Shown: one piece after another, positions 34,129 through 41,846 of the stretch | How positions within the stretch are numbered: position 1 is the stretch's first letter | Layout of the letters: every line of letters starts with the position of its first letter | Assembly: GCA_014360205.1 (NCBI GenBank) | Contig: JACIXZ010000011.1 | Coordinates: forward strand, 1 to 41,993 | Origin: Tissierellales bacterium | Lineage (GTDB): Bacteria; Bacillota; Clostridia; Tissierellales; Tissierellaceae | Length of the DNA stretch: 41,993 nucleotides | Direction: 5' to 3' | The notes under the pieces: generated by a model | The model's input: only the letters and a program-made list of their open reading frames with translations | Told to the model about the DNA's origin: nothing | The model's database searches: none | Made by a program: the position numbers and the translations under genes

Positions 34129-35049
34129 CTATAAATCTTTTAGAGCTGATAAAGCTCCGTATCTAGTACAGATTTTCCCTGCGATATTATTTGATAATTT
34201 TCCTATTTCCGCTATAATTTCACGGTTTTTTAAAGTACTTTTCATATTTTCATACTTTGCTAAATTAAATAAAAAAGTCCCAACAAATGCATCTCCAGCT
34301 CCAGTAGTGTCTACAGCATCAATTTTTTCAGATTCTATTTCAATAGTATATTCATTGTTGAATATAACACATCCTTTTTTACCTAAAGTTATAGCAAAAG
34401 TTGCACTATACATATTCTTAAATTCATCAATAGCTTCTGACAAAGATTCTTTCATTGAAATGAGCATTAGTTCTTCTTCGTTCAATTTTACGAAATCAGA
34501 ATGTAGTATGAAATTCAAAGCATTTTTCTTGAATAACTCAATATTTTTACCCCAGAAAAATTCTCTGTAGTTTGGATCAAATGAAACTAATTTATCATCT
34601 TTTAAGCTTCTTTCTAATAAATAATAATAAGCTTCATTTAAATCCCCTTCTAAAAATGCTGTAGCTGAACCAAAATGAACAATATCAGATTCATTAATAA
34701 TATCTTGTTTTATTGAAGATATACTTAGTTCTTTATCTGCTCCTCTGTAAAAAATAAAGTCTCTCTCACCATTTTTACTTACTGTCACAAAAGCTATAGT
34801 TGTTGGTACAGACGTTTTAATTAAATACTTAGTAGATACATTGTTTTCCTTTAAACTATTCTCAAGAAAATCTCCTAAACTATCATATCCTACACTGCCA
34901 ATAATACTTGCATTGCCACCTAAAACTCCTATAACTTGAGCTACATTTGCTGGAGCTCCACCAGGATTAGCAATAAATTTCAAACTCTCATCAGACTTTT
35001 CTTCGATAAAATCAATTAATATCTCGCCTACACAAAGAATTTTATTCAT
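34129..35049 (-). CDS. PfkB-family sugar kinase (fructokinase-like)
   Basis: This 306-residue PfkB carbohydrate kinase most resembles fructokinases. The N-terminal sugar-binding motif is FIANPGGAPANVAQVIGVLGG, and the C-terminal ATP/anion-hole motif is DTTGAGDAFVGTFLF with the catalytic Asp. The start has CGEILIDFI as in bacterial ScrK-type enzymes. AGGTGAAAT precedes the ATG, and the gene follows lacI by 7 bases. In an operon with an amylosucrase-family enzyme this makes sense: fructose released from sucrose would be phosphorylated. Fructose as the substrate is inferred; tagatose or ribose kinases share the fold. Confidence 0.92.
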   Translation of the reverse strand: MNKILCVGEILIDFIEEKSDESLKFIANPGGAPANVAQVIGVLGGNASIIGSVGYDSLGDFLENSLKENNVSTKYLIKTSVPTTIAFVTVSKNGERDFIFYRGADKELSISSIKQDIINESDIVHFGSATAFLEGDLNEAYYYLLERSLKDDKLVSFDPNYREFFWGKNIELFKKNALNFILHSDFVKLNEEELMLISMKESLSEAIDEFKNMYSATFAITLGKKGCVIFNNEYTIEIESEKIDAVDTTGAGDAFVGTFLFNLAKYENMKSTLKNREIIAEIGKLSNNIAGKICTRYGALSALKDL

Positions 35050-35056
35050 ATTTCAC

Positions 35057-36079
35057 CTACTTTATTCGTTTTGTGCTTTCTCTTTCTATCAGTTGATACT
35101 TCATAGAAGTAGAAAATTTATCTTCATCATCTTTTTTTATAATATATTTATTCTCTATCATTTCTATCATCAATCTCATCGCTAAATCTCCTTGTTCTTC
35201 AAAAGGCTGTCTTATGGTTGTAAGAGAAGGGTTATACATTCTCGATAGATCAACATCATCAAATCCTATAAATGAAATATCATCAGGAACTTTAACGCCA
35301 TTTTCTATACAACATTTTATAGCTCCTATTGCAAGCAAGTCTGAAGCACAAAATACAGCTGTAATTTCATATTTTGCCTCCAACAAAGACTCCATTGCAG
35401 AATACCCATCATCAAATGTATACCATCCTTCTCTTACTAAATTCTCGTCGTAATATCCATAATATCCTAAAGTATCTCTAAACCCAAGATATCTTTGTAA
35501 ACCAGAATGATAATCAGATAATGGGCCTCTTATCATTCCTATGTGTTTATGCCCTAAATTTACAAGGTATTGTACAGCATCTTGACTAGCCTTATAATTA
35601 TCAATTTTTATTGATGGAATATGCAATACTGAACTATCTGAGCCTATCATTATTATAGGTTTTTCAAAATCCATTAAAGTATTATGAAATTCTTTACTGC
35701 CATGATCAGTTACTAGTATTAACCCATCAACTCCTTTATCTTTCATTATATTAATATGTTTTATCTTCATATCAATGTCGAAATCTGTTGCAGTAATTAA
35801 CAAAGAATAGTCTTTGTTTCTTATATAAGATTCAGCACCTGCAATTATCTTTGAGAAAACCGGGTTCGATAAATCTGGTAATATAATCCCTATCAAATGT
35901 GACTTTTGCAAAGACAAGCTTCTCGCTAATGAACTAGGCCTAAAGTTTGTTTCTTTAATTACATCTAATACTTTTTTTCTAGTTTCTTCACTTACTGCAT
36001 TTGAATTATTTAATACTCTAGAAACAGTTGCTTTAGATACACCTGAAGCTTCTGCAATATCCTTTATCGTTAATTTCAT
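35057..36079 (-). CDS. LacI-family transcriptional regulator of the sugar locus
   Basis: This 340-residue protein has the LacI N-terminal helix-turn-helix and hinge (LTIKDIAEASGVSKATVSRVLNNSNAVSEETRKKV, then NFRPSSLARSLS) and a periplasmic-binding-like effector domain (about 60-335). It sits inside the operon after the MalG-like permease gene and before the kinase gene. The operators found at 39243-39256 and 41120-41133 overlap the promoters of the binding-protein gene and the GH13 gene. They have the CCGG-centred palindrome expected of LacI-family proteins. I infer that it represses both transcripts and itself. The effector would be a sugar from this locus. Confidence 0.95.
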   Translation of the reverse strand: MKLTIKDIAEASGVSKATVSRVLNNSNAVSEETRKKVLDVIKETNFRPSSLARSLSLQKSHLIGIILPDLSNPVFSKIIAGAESYIRNKDYSLLITATDFDIDMKIKHINIMKDKGVDGLILVTDHGSKEFHNTLMDFEKPIIMIGSDSSVLHIPSIKIDNYKASQDAVQYLVNLGHKHIGMIRGPLSDYHSGLQRYLGFRDTLGYYGYYDENLVREGWYTFDDGYSAMESLLEAKYEITAVFCASDLLAIGAIKCCIENGVKVPDDISFIGFDDVDLSRMYNPSLTTIRQPFEEQGDLAMRLMIEMIENKYIIKKDDEDKFSTSMKYQLIERESTKRIK

Positions 36080-36099
36080 TTTTTCACTCCTAGCCTCTA

Positions 36100-36963
36100 C
36101 TACTTAATGGAACCAGATACCATCCCTTTTATTATATGTTTTTGACCAAATAGGAACCCAATTATAATTGGTGCAGCCGCCATAAGTGCAGCAGTCATTA
36201 TTAAATCCCATCTTTTAACAAATGAGCCTGCAAAAGCTGATATTGCTAATGGAATAGTCTGTAGTGGCTGCCCTATTCCTAATATTAGCGATGGTAACAA
36301 AAAATCGTTCCATATCCAAATAGCATTTAATATACAAATAGTAACGAATATTGGCTTTAATATAGGCATTATAATCGAAAAGAAGATTCTTGGCTTTGAA
36401 CATCCATCAATTAATGCTGCTTCTTCTAACTCAAATGGTATCGACTTTATAAAACCGTGAAACATAAACACCGCTAAGGGAGCGCCAAATCCAATGTATG
36501 CAAAAATCATACCTTGATATGATCTTAGAAGTTGTATATTAAGATTTGCTCCTATCATTCTAAATAACGAAACTAAAGGAAACATAACTACTTGAAACGG
36601 TATTACCAAACCACTAATGAATATCAAGAAAATAAAATTTGATAATCTAGTTTTAGTTCTCACTAACACCCAAGCAGCCATTGCTGAAAAAACTGAAATG
36701 AAAAAAAGTGAAAGAACAGTAATTATTGTTGAAGCATAAACACTTGAAGCATAATTTATGCTTGGGTTAGTCCATATATTGACTATATTATCGATTAATT
36801 GTCCCCATCTTTCTGGCAAAGCAATAGGATTAGTAATAATTTCTAATGATGATTTTGCTGAGTTAATTATGACAATAAAAAATGGAAATAAAACTATCAA
36901 GAATAATATTACTGTAATTAACGCAAGCAATATTTTAGACAATCTTTTTTTAGTTAACATCAC
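36100..36963 (-). CDS. Sugar ABC transporter permease, MalG type
   Basis: This 287-residue membrane protein has six predicted transmembrane segments, and the EAA motif appears as EAALIDGCSKPRIFFSIIMPILKP. Such carbohydrate permeases of the MalG/CUT1 class pair with a MalF-type partner, encoded immediately upstream. The start could be GTG at 36963 (AAGGAG 8 bases upstream) or the following ATG at 36960, which overlaps the partner's stop as TGATG; either way the two are coupled. The N-terminus is MLTKKRLSKILLALI. Confidence 0.95.
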   Translation of the reverse strand: MMLTKKRLSKILLALITVILFLIVLFPFFIVIINSAKSSLEIITNPIALPERWGQLIDNIVNIWTNPSINYASSVYASTIITVLSLFFISVFSAMAAWVLVRTKTRLSNFIFLIFISGLVIPFQVVMFPLVSLFRMIGANLNIQLLRSYQGMIFAYIGFGAPLAVFMFHGFIKSIPFELEEAALIDGCSKPRIFFSIIMPILKPIFVTICILNAIWIWNDFLLPSLILGIGQPLQTIPLAISAFAGSFVKRWDLIMTAALMAAAPIIIGFLFGQKHIIKGMVSGSIK

Positions 36964-37865
36964 ATCTCAATCTCCTTCTTCTTATTATTGTATACTTGGG
37001 CAATTGAAACAACAGATAGTAATAAAAAGAATATTACAGCTCTTGCTTGGCCTTCTGCCATATTGTTATATTTGAATGCTACATTATATATATGAACTGC
37101 CAATAATTCAGTAGAGTTAACAACTTCGCCCCTAAAAATACCTGTAGGTCCACCATTTGTTAAAGCAACGATAATATCATATTGTTTAAACGATGTAACA
37201 AGAGTAAGGAAAGATGTTATAGTAAAAGCTTGTGCAATCATAGGCATAGTAATACTTTTGAATTTTTGCCAAGAATTTGCTCCATCAATTTCACTAGCTT
37301 CAAGTAGTTCTTGAGGAACATTTAATAAAGCAGCAACATATATCATCATAATGTATCCTGCATATTGCCATGTGTACGCTGTAATTAAGCCCAAAAGAGT
37401 CAAATTTGGATCGGCTAATATCAGCAAATTTTCTATAAATTCTATCCCTAAAGTCCCTCCAATTTGAGGAACTACACTCTTGAAAATAAATTGCCAAATA
37501 TATCCAAGCACTAATCCTCCAATTAGATTTGGGACAAAAAATCCTGCTCTAAAAAAATTCCTAAACTTTATTTCTCTTGTTACTAAAAATGCAAATATCA
37601 AAGCTACTACATTTATTGAAATTACGCTTAACAGAGTAAATAGAAATGTTCTCAATAAAGAATACTGAAACCTTATATCAGAAAACATTGCTCTGTAATT
37701 ATCTAAACCTACCCAATTCACAGCGACTCCTGGTACTGCTTGCCAATCTGTCATCGAGTAATAAATTCCCATAAAGAAAGGAATTATTACAACAATAATG
37801 AACGAAAATAACGCAGGAGCCAAAAACAGCCAAAAAACTAATTTATCTTTTGTTTGTCTTTTCAT
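36960..37865 (-). CDS. Sugar ABC transporter permease, MalF type
   Basis: This protein of about 301 residues is the MalF-class permease of a CUT1 carbohydrate importer. It has about six transmembrane segments and the EAA motif EASEIDGANSWQKFKSITMPMIAQ. I chose the ATG at 37865, with GAGGGG 8 bases upstream. A longer reading to 37916 would run through the hairpin at 37888-37920 and has no ribosome site. The N-terminus MKRQTKDKLVFWLFLAPAL is typical. It lies after the binding-protein gene and before MalG. Confidence 0.95.
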   Translation of the reverse strand: MKRQTKDKLVFWLFLAPALFSFIIVVIIPFFMGIYYSMTDWQAVPGVAVNWVGLDNYRAMFSDIRFQYSLLRTFLFTLLSVISINVVALIFAFLVTREIKFRNFFRAGFFVPNLIGGLVLGYIWQFIFKSVVPQIGGTLGIEFIENLLILADPNLTLLGLITAYTWQYAGYIMMIYVAALLNVPQELLEASEIDGANSWQKFKSITMPMIAQAFTITSFLTLVTSFKQYDIIVALTNGGPTGIFRGEVVNSTELLAVHIYNVAFKYNNMAEGQARAVIFFLLLSVVSIAQVYNNKKKEIEM

Positions 37866-37887
37866 TAATATTCCCCTCTTCATATAA

Positions 37888-37920
37888 ATATATGAAAGGG
37901 TAAAATACCCTTTCATATAT
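37888..37920 (-). repeat. Intercistronic hairpin between binding-protein and permease genes
   Basis: Perfect 15-base arms (37888-37902 and 37906-37920) enclose a 3-base loop. It lies 9 bases after the binding-protein stop, without a T-run. As in other transport operons, it probably protects or partially terminates the message so that more binding protein than permease is made. Confidence 0.8.
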
Positions 37921-37928
37921 TTTCAAAA

Positions 37929-39185
37929 TTATTTTAAGGACTCGATAGCTCTTGCAACTTGATCTATAAAGCCTTGTTTGTCAATATCCCCTTTTGCATA
38001 ACTTTCATATATTGGTCCAAGAGTTCCCATACCAAAGCCATCAGGCATGTCGTTCTGCAACCAAGTGTATGAACCATTTTCTCTTGCCATCCATTCAGTA
38101 ACATTCGCAGAAAGTGGAGTGCTTGGTTTTATTGTTACATTATTAAATGCTGGTACCATTTTAGCTTCGTTTACCATATAGTTATGCCCTTCTTGAGTTG
38201 TTGCCATATAGTTTAAGAAATCTTTAGCTACTTCAATGTTCTTGCTATCTTTATTTATTACATAGAATGAAGGAGCTCCAATGAAAATAGCATTATGCTC
38301 TCCTTTTACTGAAGCATGTGGGACAAATCCCATAGGAAAATCAACACCGTTTTGTACTAACCATGGATCAATCCAGTTCCCTTGATGTATAAATACAGAT
38401 TTTTCAGTTGCAAATTGACCAACTTGAGAGTCGTAGTTACCTGTTAAAAGAATGCTTGGGTCAGAATACTCGAATAATAACTCAACCCAATCAGCATATT
38501 CAGTCAAACGTTGCATATCTACTTCTCCATTATTCAATTTGTCTAAAACAGTCCTATCTCCATAAGGAAGACCAGCAGATAAATAACCATTAAAGTTATG
38601 AAGCCCTGTTACCCACCTCATATCAGGTCCAGCTGCCATAGCAACTACAGAAGTAATACCTAATTCATCTTTCATATTATCTAATTTCTCAAAAGCTTCC
38701 CTGAAAGCTTCTTGACTTGTTAAAGTTGCTGGATCAATATTTGCTTTAGCAAGTAAGTCTTTATTATATGCTAAACCCCAAGCTTCAACAGATACAGGAA
38801 AACCATAAACTTTTCCATCTACAGTAAATTCAAGATCTGTTAAATCTATCCATTCATCATCAGTAAATTCAATGATTTTTGAATTCCAAGTATTATATCC
38901 ACCCATACCTTCAATAACAAATATATCAGGTTCCCTGTCAGATTGGAATTCAGCTTTTAAACTATCTTGGTATGGAGTATCTCCCCCAGTTGTCTTTACA
39001 ATTATTTTATTACCAGTTGCTTCTTCATACTGTTTAGCAAACGCTGTCAATTGTTCCCCAATTTCTACCTTGTTCTGATAAATTACTACTGCATCGTCAT
39101 CATTACTTCCAGATGAAGTACATCCGGCTAAAAGTGAAATCGTTAACACCAAGCTCATAAACAACACTAAATACCTTTTTTTCAT
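37929..39185 (-). CDS. Sugar ABC transporter substrate-binding lipoprotein
   Basis: This 418-residue extracellular lipoprotein captures the sugar for the importer. The signal peptide ends in LLAGC (lipidated Cys22), followed by a Ser/Asp linker and a family-1 solute-binding fold. Typical elements are FAKQYEEATGNKIIV, EPDIFVIEGMGGYNTW, VYGFPVSVEAWGLAYNKDLLAKANID and FLNYMATTQEGHNYMV. AAGGGGGATAAAC precedes the ATG. It heads the operon, with its own promoter and operator at 39237-39265. The sugar cannot be read from sequence. Confidence 0.96.
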   Translation of the reverse strand: MKKRYLVLFMSLVLTISLLAGCTSSGSNDDDAVVIYQNKVEIGEQLTAFAKQYEEATGNKIIVKTTGGDTPYQDSLKAEFQSDREPDIFVIEGMGGYNTWNSKIIEFTDDEWIDLTDLEFTVDGKVYGFPVSVEAWGLAYNKDLLAKANIDPATLTSQEAFREAFEKLDNMKDELGITSVVAMAAGPDMRWVTGLHNFNGYLSAGLPYGDRTVLDKLNNGEVDMQRLTEYADWVELLFEYSDPSILLTGNYDSQVGQFATEKSVFIHQGNWIDPWLVQNGVDFPMGFVPHASVKGEHNAIFIGAPSFYVINKDSKNIEVAKDFLNYMATTQEGHNYMVNEAKMVPAFNNVTIKPSTPLSANVTEWMARENGSYTWLQNDMPDGFGMGTLGPIYESYAKGDIDKQGFIDQVARAIESLK

Positions 39186-39236
39186 GTTTATCCCCCTTTA
39201 ATAAATAAATGTGATATTACAATAATGCCTAATTAC

Positions 39237-39265
39237 ATTATATGAAACCGGTTCCAATTTTGCAA
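39237..39265 (-). promoter_or_regulatory. Promoter with operator for the sugar ABC operon
   Basis: On the minus strand, TTGCAA (39260-39265), a 17-base spacer and TATAAT (39237-39242) are present. The 14-base near-palindrome TGAAACCGGTTCCA (39243-39256 on the plus strand) fills the spacer, so a bound repressor would block polymerase. The site matches the catabolite (cre) consensus except at one position, so CcpA could bind as well. Confidence 0.85.
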
Positions 39266-39268
39266 TAA

Positions 39269-41092
39269 CTATTTATTTTTTAATACTAAAAATTCATATG
39301 GCCCTATAATTATTTGCTCTTTTTCAAAATTCAACTCCTTCCCTTGCAATAAATCAACCATACGAGAATTTATTCCTTGCCTTCTCAATTCTGAAGTATT
39401 TAAAAACTGCCTATCTTCAGAAAAGTTAAAAATTAACAACAATTCATTCCCTTCATCCCTAAATTGTTGAATGATCAATATATGTTTGTTCTCAACCTGA
39501 ATAATTTTTTCAGATATTATTATACTGCCTAAAGAATGTGCTGTTCTCAAAGCAATTAATCTCTTTAAATTGCATAATATTTGTCTTTCAATAGAATCGC
39601 ATTTTTCTATATTATCCAATTTACTCCAGTCAAAATTTTGTCTATGGAGCCATCTAGAATCATGTTTCTTTTTAGGATCATTCTTGTAGTCATAGTTATT
39701 TAATAGTCCAATTTCATCACCACTATAAATCATAGGAATTCCTTTTCGTAACAAGACAAGTGCATTTATTAAATTGATTCTCTTTAAAGCTAATTCAAGC
39801 TTATATAAATCCTTTTCAGCTAGTGCCTTTTCTAAACCCGCAAGGCTAGCTAATGTGCCTGAATTTCGAGCATCTTTTGTTATCGGATCATATTCATATA
39901 ATTCTCCTATAGAAAAACTATCTGGATAATTCCCTAAATAAAAGTCGATAAGAAATTGTTTGTGCATGAAAGGATCAAAACCTAATTCTCTTAATTTTGA
40001 TTCATCTAATCCCCATCCTATATCATCATGGCATCTTGCATAGTTTATCCATTCCGTAGAAAGTTCATGATTAATTATCGGCATATGTGAAATGTGTCTG
40101 GTATCACGAGTTGCTAAAGAATTCCATATTTCAACCATATATGATGCGTTATACAATAAATCACATTCAAGACCGTTATTGCTGCCAAAATATCTAACTA
40201 TAATTTCTGGGGCGACTATAGACTCACCCAATAAAACAGTTGAAGGAGAAAAATCAGCTAATACAGTTCTAAATATTTTAAGTATGACATGAACTTCTGG
40301 TAAATTCCTACAAGATGTGCCTATAGTTTTCCATATATAAGGAATAGCATCCAATCTTATAACATCTATACCCAAATTTGCATAAAATAACAATATCGAT
40401 AGTATCTCTTCAAATACTTTAGGATTTCTATAATTCAAATCCCATTGAAAATCATAAAAAGTTGTCATTACCCACTTATCAATGTCTTTAACGTAGGTAA
40501 AATTTCCAGGGGCAACTTTTGGAAAGACTTGATTCATAGTGGCTTCATATTGTCTTGGTATCGTATAATCATCATACATAAAATAATAGTCCTGATATTT
40601 TTTATCTCCAGATTTAGCTTTAATTGCCCATTCATGATCATCAGCAGTATGATTTATAACATAATCAATACAGATTCTAATTCCATTGTTATGAAAATTT
40701 TTTATTGCTTTCTTTAAAGATTCTACGTTTCCTAATTTAGGGTTTACTTTTCTATAATCACGGACAGCATACCCACCGTCATTTTCTCCATTTCTAGGTT
40801 GAACTAATGGCATTAGATGAATTAGAGTAATACCTAGATTTTTAAAATATTCCGTTTTACTCACTAATCCATCTATGTCACTATTAAATAAATCTACATA
40901 CAACATCATACCAATTGTATTAGCTGAATGAATCCACTCTGGCGAGTTAGAAATCAATTGATTTTCATCTCGAAATGAGTAGCTTTTTGTTATCATTTCT
41001 AAAAGACTATTGAAATCAGAAATGCTATTTGGATATAACTTTAAATAATCATCTTGTATGGATTGTTTTAGTTTATTAATATCTATGGACAA
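39269..41092 (-). CDS. Amylosucrase-family GH13 enzyme (sucrose-active)
   Basis: This 607-residue glycoside hydrolase is of the amylosucrase/sucrose hydrolase subgroup of family 13. Those enzymes transfer the glucosyl unit of sucrose to water, glucans or other acceptors and release fructose. Catalytic residues are the nucleophile Asp248 (DVIRLDAI), acid/base Glu290 (LLGESIVAPE) and the stabiliser Asp356 (RCHDDIGW). The characteristic ENDGGYAVRDYRKVNP, GTSCRNLPEVH and NFTYVKDIDKWVMTTFYDFQWDLNY segments agree with that subgroup. There is no signal peptide, so it is intracellular. The start is a TTG with GGAGG 7 bases upstream. It is a separate transcript from the ABC operon but under a matching operator. 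Whether it makes glucan, sugar isomers or hydrolyses sucrose is not visible. Confidence 0.9.
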   Translation of the reverse strand: MSIDINKLKQSIQDDYLKLYPNSISDFNSLLEMITKSYSFRDENQLISNSPEWIHSANTIGMMLYVDLFNSDIDGLVSKTEYFKNLGITLIHLMPLVQPRNGENDGGYAVRDYRKVNPKLGNVESLKKAIKNFHNNGIRICIDYVINHTADDHEWAIKAKSGDKKYQDYYFMYDDYTIPRQYEATMNQVFPKVAPGNFTYVKDIDKWVMTTFYDFQWDLNYRNPKVFEEILSILLFYANLGIDVIRLDAIPYIWKTIGTSCRNLPEVHVILKIFRTVLADFSPSTVLLGESIVAPEIIVRYFGSNNGLECDLLYNASYMVEIWNSLATRDTRHISHMPIINHELSTEWINYARCHDDIGWGLDESKLRELGFDPFMHKQFLIDFYLGNYPDSFSIGELYEYDPITKDARNSGTLASLAGLEKALAEKDLYKLELALKRINLINALVLLRKGIPMIYSGDEIGLLNNYDYKNDPKKKHDSRWLHRQNFDWSKLDNIEKCDSIERQILCNLKRLIALRTAHSLGSIIISEKIIQVENKHILIIQQFRDEGNELLLIFNFSEDRQFLNTSELRRQGINSRMVDLLQGKELNFEKEQIIIGPYEFLVLKNK

Positions 41093-41113
41093 ATCTCTTC
41101 CTCCTTTATTTTA

Positions 41114-41142
41114 ATTCTATGTAACCGGTTTCATAATGTCAA
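41114..41142 (-). promoter_or_regulatory. Promoter with operator for the amylosucrase-family gene
   Basis: On the minus strand, TTGACA (41137-41142), 17 bases, then TAGAAT (41114-41119). The operator TGTAACCGGTTTCA (41120-41133) lies in the spacer, in exactly the same place as in the promoter at 39237-39265. It fully matches the cre pattern TGWAANCGNTNWCA. Confidence 0.85.
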
Positions 41143-41185
41143 TATTTTTTTACTCAATTTTTATAAAATTTTTTGTAAAAAAATA

Positions 41186-41216
41186 TTGACATTTTATAAT
41201 TCATATGATATATAAT
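41186..41216 (+). promoter_or_regulatory. Heat-shock promoter of hsp20
   Basis: TTGACA (41186-41191) is followed by TATATA at 17 bases (41209-41214) or TATAAT at 19 (41211-41216). It runs straight into the CIRCE element, as in HrcA-regulated genes. Confidence 0.75.
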
Positions 41217-41218
41217 AA

Positions 41219-41245
41219 TTAGCACTCAGTAATAGAGAGTGCTAA
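41219..41245. promoter_or_regulatory. CIRCE operator (HrcA binding site)
   Basis: TTAGCACTC, nine bases, GAGTGCTAA form a perfect match to the CIRCE inverted repeat. It lies directly after the promoter and 34 bases before the Hsp20 start codon, indicating HrcA repression released by heat or unfolded protein load. Confidence 0.97.
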
Positions 41246-41279
41246 TAAAAATAAGAATGAAATAAAGGGGGTTGTTACT

Positions 41280-41729
41280 ATGGCTGGCTTAATTCCTTTC
41301 AACAGAAGAAGAGATTTAGCTACAAGAGGTTCAGGTATTGATGAATTTTACAATATGTTAGATGACTTCTTCACAAGTGATTGGCCTTTTAAAAGAAGCC
41401 TTGAAAGCGACACCTTCAAGTTAGATGTTGTTGACAACGCAAATGAATATCTTATAGAAGCAGAGTTACCAGGCGTAGATAAAAAAGACATAAATATTGA
41501 AATGGCCGATGGTCGTTTGGAAATATCTGTCACAAAAGATGAAAGCAAAGAAGAAAAAGACAAAAACTATATTCACAAAGAAAGATATTTCAGTTCCATG
41601 TCTAGATCTATATATCTAGCTGATGCTAAGAGTGAAGGATTAAAAGCAAAATTAGAGAATGGAATATTGAAAATAACCGTTCCTAAAGAAGAGATAAAAG
41701 AGAATAAAGTAAAAGTAGATATCGAATAA
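41280..41729 (+). CDS. Small heat-shock protein Hsp20 (alpha-crystallin family)
   Basis: This 149-residue small heat-shock protein is an ATP-independent holdase in the cytoplasm. It has a short N-terminal arm with the Firmicutes-type start MAGLIPFNRRR, an alpha-crystallin domain from about 43 to 140 (FKLDVVDNANEYLIEAELPGVDKKDINIE) and the GILKITVPK motif near the C-terminus. The C-terminal I-x-I/V element is weak (VKVDIE). AAAGGGGGTTGTTACT precedes the ATG. CIRCE control is visible upstream and a terminator follows. Class I (CIRCE) control of Hsp20 is less usual than for groEL or dnaK. Confidence 0.97.
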   Translation: MAGLIPFNRRRDLATRGSGIDEFYNMLDDFFTSDWPFKRSLESDTFKLDVVDNANEYLIEAELPGVDKKDINIEMADGRLEISVTKDESKEEKDKNYIHKERYFSSMSRSIYLADAKSEGLKAKLENGILKITVPKEEIKENKVKVDIE

Positions 41730-41760
41730 TGAGAAGAGCATTTATGCTCTTTTCATTATT
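41725..41760 (+). terminator. Terminator of hsp20
   Basis: Seventeen-base arms (41725-41741 and 41744-41760) with one mismatch (wobble) and a TT loop overlap the stop codon and are followed by ATTTTTTAT. Confidence 0.88.
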
Positions 41761-41800
41761 ATTTTTTATATTTACATAAATATGATGTAAATGTCAATCC

Positions 41801-41846
41801 CAAAATGCATGTTTTTTAGAATCTCAAAATGTATGATTGTTAGAAT
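41801..41846. repeat. Tandem terminal repeats of the IS21-family element
   Basis: CAAAATGCATGTTTTTTAGAAT and CAAAATGTATGATTGTTAGAAT (read as 41801-41822 and 41825-41846) differ at four positions and are spaced 24 bases apart. IS21 ends carry such repeated transposase-binding sites. Confidence 0.75.

Noticed and set aside
36215-36403. Minus-strand short frame inside the MalG permease gene
   Set aside because: It lies in another frame of a clear permease gene and has no ribosome site or recognisable motif.
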